Assembly (NCBI GenBank): GCA_024413875.1
Contig: JAKSVY010000033.1
Coordinates: forward strand, 1-18,705
Source of the DNA: Bacilli bacterium
GTDB taxonomy: Bacteria > Bacillota_I > Bacilli_A > RFN20 > CAG-826
Length of the DNA stretch: 18,705 nt
Direction: 5' to 3'
Shown: piece by piece, positions 17,186-18,705 of the stretch
How positions within the stretch are numbered: the stretch's first letter is position 1
How the letters are laid out: each line of letters opens with the position of its first letter
Notes under the pieces: model-generated
What the model saw: only the letters and a program-made list of their open reading frames with translations
Database searches by the model: none
Told to the model about the DNA's origin: nothing
Translations under genes and position numbers: made by a program

Positions 17186-17239
17186 ATGATTTACCTCTGG
17201 GTATTTACATATGCTATCATATGTTAACTCATCGTTCAA
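17183..17239 (-). promoter_or_regulatory. Candidate mntA-hepT promoter overlapped by CATATG operator repeats
   Basis: On the minus strand TTGAAC (17239 to 17234), a 17-bp spacer and TAGCAT (17216 to 17211), preceded by TG as an extended -10, form a promoter candidate starting near 17204. CATATG occurs three times: 17218-17223, 17208-17213 and 17183-17188. The first two form a perfect 18-bp dyad, ACATATG-N4-CATATGT (17207-17224), over the -10. The third contains the ATG start. Repeated short hexamers about one helical turn apart are typical operators of ribbon-helix-helix repressors, so autorepression is likely but unproven. Confidence 0.5.
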
Positions 17240-17296
17240 TATCTTCACTTTCTTAAATCCTTTCTCACTAATAAATAGGGAAAATTTTTAAAAAAG

Positions 17297-17341
17297 TGCC
17301 GAAATATTTATAAATGTAAGAATTTATTCTCATATTTTCAC
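17297..17341. repeat. Direct repeat copy 1, 45 bp, upstream of mntA
   Basis: This copy matches 17756-17800 at 38 of 45 positions in the same orientation. It begins TGCCGAAATAT and contains the imperfect dyad TAAGAAT-N2-ATTCTCA. On the minus strand ATGAGA, 17 bp and TAAATA occupy the positions of the promoter seen in copy 2, but are weaker. The block AATAGG also recurs exactly 23 bases before both copies (17274 and 17733). Confidence 0.7.
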
Positions 17342-17384
17342 AAATATATGGATTTTATTATGTTGATTGTATAAACTTAGTTTG

Positions 17385-17426
17385 AACACGAGATATGCGA
17401 ATTAGGTTTCGATGTCGTGTTTTTTT
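17385..17426 (+). terminator. Hairpin with T-tract at the 3' end of the small basic gene
   Basis: AACACGA (17385-17391) pairs with TCGTGTT (17415-17421), with an inner CGAA/TTCG pairing, and a plus-strand T-run follows. It would terminate plus-strand transcripts, although no plus-strand gene ends here. The T-run is the complement of lysine codons of the minus-strand gene, so it may be incidental. As a minus-strand terminator it lacks a T-tract. Confidence 0.3.
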
Positions 17427-17725
17427 ATTTTTTTCTTAATTTTTCTTAGTATTTTTTTGTTACTTTTCCAATTTTTCCAATTTTTATATTTCCTCTTTCT
17501 AAATTTTGTTTTTTCATAAATATCGCTAAACGGCCTTGCATAACTTGTTCTTTTATCGTTAATATTTGGATTTTGTCGCAGTTTTATATTTTTGATTCCT
17601 TGAGTAATCTTTGCGTGTGTCAAACCGATGAAATAATAATGGGTCTCGTTTTCCTTATATACAAAAGCTGGGTGACCATTCTTTTTATTCATTGTAAAAA
17701 ATGGTTTAATTTTTCTTTTTCTCAT
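17402..17725 (-). CDS. Small, strongly basic protein of unknown function
   Basis: I cannot assign a function. The 107 residues have an ordered-looking core and a very basic tail. The core shows GHPAFVY (17-23), YYFIGLTHAKIT (30-41) and NPNINDKRTSYARPF (52-66); residues 73-103 are mostly lysine, arginine and aromatic. There is no signal peptide or membrane segment. My impression, unverified, is that small Firmicutes proteins with a GHPAxVY...IGLTHA...NPN...RP pattern recur near accessory genes. The basic tail suggests nucleic-acid contact. A promoter lies upstream within repeat copy 2, but the ATG at 17725 has no ribosome binding site. Lysine is nearly always AAA and the gene is visibly more AT-rich than its neighbours, hinting at transfer. 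Flanking 45-bp direct repeats suggest it moved or was duplicated as a unit. Confidence 0.65.
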   Translation of the reverse strand: MRKRKIKPFFTMNKKNGHPAFVYKENETHYYFIGLTHAKITQGIKNIKLRQNPNINDKRTSYARPFSDIYEKTKFRKRKYKNWKNWKSNKKILRKIKKKIKKHDIET

Positions 17726-17755
17726 AATTATTAATAGGTTAGAAAGAAAAGATTT

Positions 17756-17800
17756 TGCCGAAATATATATAAATGTGAGAATGAATTCTCAAATATTTAC
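17756..17800. repeat. Direct repeat copy 2, 45 bp, between the small basic gene and pfkA
   Basis: This is the partner of 17297-17341, with 38 of 45 positions identical. It contains the perfect dyad TGAGAAT-GA-ATTCTCA (17776-17791), a minus-strand promoter reading toward the small basic gene, and the start of the pfkA -35 at its right end. The dyad resembles a 7-N2-7 operator; it differs from Fur/PerR-type 7-N1-7 boxes in its spacer. Confidence 0.7.
17764..17792 (-). promoter_or_regulatory. Candidate promoter of the small basic gene
   Basis: On the minus strand TTGAGA (17792 to 17787), a 17-bp spacer and TATATA (17769 to 17764) are good matches at ideal spacing. The perfect dyad 17776-17791 covers the -35 and spacer, the position of a classical repressor site. 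The transcript would start near 17757, about 32 bases before the ATG. Confidence 0.55.
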
Positions 17801-17825
17801 CATATCAAATTAAAATGTATATAAT
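17797..17825 (+). promoter_or_regulatory. pfkA promoter
   Basis: TTACCA (17797-17802), 17 bp and a perfect TATAAT (17820-17825) precede pfkA by about 30 bases. The operator-like dyad 17776-17791 ends 5 bases before the -35, so a protein bound there could influence pfkA as well as the divergent small gene. Confidence 0.7.
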
Positions 17826-17854
17826 ATATACGATTTTTATTGGAGGCGATAATT

Positions 17855-18705
17855 ATGATTAAAAGTATTGCTGTATTAACTTCTGGCGGTGACGCTCCAG
17901 GAATGAATGCTGCTATTAGAGCGGTTGTTCGTTCTGGTATTAAAAATGGATTAAGGACATTTGTAGTATATGAAGGCTATAAAGGTTTATACGAAGGAAA
18001 CATTGTTGAAGTAGATAGAAACTTTGTTTCTGACACTATTAACAGAGGTGGCACCATCATCAACAGTGCACGTCTTCCTGAATTTAAAGATGAAGCTGTT
18101 AGAAGAGTTGCTGTTGAACAATTAAGACAAAAAGGTATTGATGCTTTAGTTGTTATTGGTGGCGATGGTTCTTATAGAGGCGCTCAATGTTTATCTGAAA
18201 TGGGTATTAAGACAATTGGTATTCCAGGAACAATTGATAACGATATCGCTTCTACTGACTACACTATCGGATTTGATACTGCACAAAACACTATTTGTGA
18301 ATGTGTCGATAAAATCCGTGATACTAGTGCCTCTCACCAAAGAGTTACTTTTATTGAAGTTATGGGTAACAGATGTGGCGATTTAGCGTTATTCAGTGGC
18401 TTAGCTGAAGGTGTTGAAATGGTCATTTGTCCAGAACATCCATATACTGAAGATCAAATTGTAGCAAAGCTAAACCAATTAAAATTCGGTGCTAAGAAAC
18501 ATGCTTTAGTTATTGTAAGCGAAAAGATGTTCCCTGACATTCATCAATTAGCAAAGAATATTCAATCTCGTACCGGACTTGAAATTAGAGCAACAGTTTT
18601 AGGCCACTTACAAAGAGGTGGTTCTCCATCGGCATTTGATAGAATTCTCGCTACTAGATTAGGTGCTAAGGCGGTTGAATTATTAGTTGAAGGTAAAACT
18701 GGTGT
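17855..18705 (+). CDS. pfkA: ATP-dependent 6-phosphofructokinase, C-terminus cut by window edge
   Basis: Phosphofructokinase converts fructose-6-phosphate and ATP to fructose-1,6-bisphosphate, the committed step of glycolysis. About 283 of an expected 320 residues are visible. Motifs are SGGDAPGMNAAIR (10-22), IGGDGS (101-106), PGTIDND with catalytic D128 (124-130), R163 in SHQR, and GHLQRGGSPSAFDR. Glycine in GGDGS and in PGTIDND, rather than GGDD and PKTIDND, indicates ATP and not pyrophosphate as donor. R22, R26 and R155 match the allosteric-site arginines of the Escherichia coli enzyme. MGNRCGDL replaces the commoner MGRxxGDL. TGGAGG (17841-17846) lies 8 bases before the ATG. It is divergent from the small basic gene, and its promoter borders an operator-like dyad. 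Confidence 0.97.
   Translation, partial: MIKSIAVLTSGGDAPGMNAAIRAVVRSGIKNGLRTFVVYEGYKGLYEGNIVEVDRNFVSDTINRGGTIINSARLPEFKDEAVRRVAVEQLRQKGIDALVVIGGDGSYRGAQCLSEMGIKTIGIPGTIDNDIASTDYTIGFDTAQNTICECVDKIRDTSASHQRVTFIEVMGNRCGDLALFSGLAEGVEMVICPEHPYTEDQIVAKLNQLKFGAKKHALVIVSEKMFPDIHQLAKNIQSRTGLEIRATVLGHLQRGGSPSAFDRILATRLGAKAVELLVEGKTG

Noticed and set aside
17186..17248. GTG at 17248 as the mntA start, adding 21 residues
   Set aside because: AAAGGA upstream is weaker than AGAGGT before ATG 17185, and the extra residues lie over the CATATG dyad and candidate promoter, which reads better as non-coding DNA.
17776..17791. Fur/PerR box
   Set aside because: The arms resemble that class, but the spacer is 2 bp instead of 1 and the arm sequence TGAGAAT departs from TGATAAT/TTATAAT.
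17297..17800. Insertion sequence or miniature transposon around the small basic gene
   Set aside because: The repeats are direct, not terminal inverted; there is no transposase and no clear target-site duplication.
1..18705. CRISPR array, tRNA or rRNA gene
   Set aside because: No regularly spaced repeats, cloverleaf-like segments or ribosomal signatures were noticed by eye.

Overview
The window looks chromosomal, from an AT-rich Gram-positive bacterium of the Bacilli/Mollicutes side of the Firmicutes. The reasons are strong AGGAGG-type ribosome binding sites, the Bacilli-type helicase loaders DnaB and DnaI, a DnaE/PolA/Fpg/CoaE gene neighbourhood, and fermentative genes. As I recall, the order dnaE-polA-mutM-coaE resembles that of mycoplasmas. 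Here PolA is full length and tryptophan is read from TGG, so a walled or deep-branching relative using the standard code is more likely than a true Mycoplasma. This placement is inference. I saw no rRNA, tRNA, CRISPR array, transposase or phage gene.

Layout, left to right. Bases 1-4210 (minus) hold glgB followed by glgP, which runs off the left edge; the pair makes and mobilises branched glycogen. Bases 4211-4535 are a divergent regulatory region with several dyads. Bases 4536-5729 are ackA (acetate kinase) with its own promoter and terminator. Bases 5856-6851 are an NrnA-like DHH phosphoesterase, also with its own terminator. Bases 6924-13967 are a tight plus-strand operon: dnaE, polA and a single gene fusing Fpg (MutM) to CoaE. 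It meets the minus-strand dnaB-dnaI operon (13988-16204) head-on at a shared bidirectional terminator. Bases 16347-17185 hold a HepT/MntA (HEPN/MNT) toxin-antitoxin pair, minus strand. Bases 17402-17725 hold a small, very basic protein of unknown function, minus strand. Bases 17855-18705 are pfkA (ATP-dependent 6-phosphofructokinase), cut by the right edge.

Most of the window is core metabolism (glycogen, glycolysis, acetate fermentation) and DNA replication or repair. The accessory island is 16347-17800, between dnaB and pfkA. Its antitoxin is not a plain MNT protein: it carries an N-terminal segment that reads as a ribbon-helix-helix DNA-binding domain. Three CATATG hexamers, two of them forming a perfect 18-bp dyad, sit over its likely promoter and start codon. 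A 45-bp direct repeat (38 of 45 identical) containing a promoter and an inverted repeat lies on both sides of the small basic gene, and one copy abuts the pfkA promoter. This island is the part most likely to hold something undescribed.
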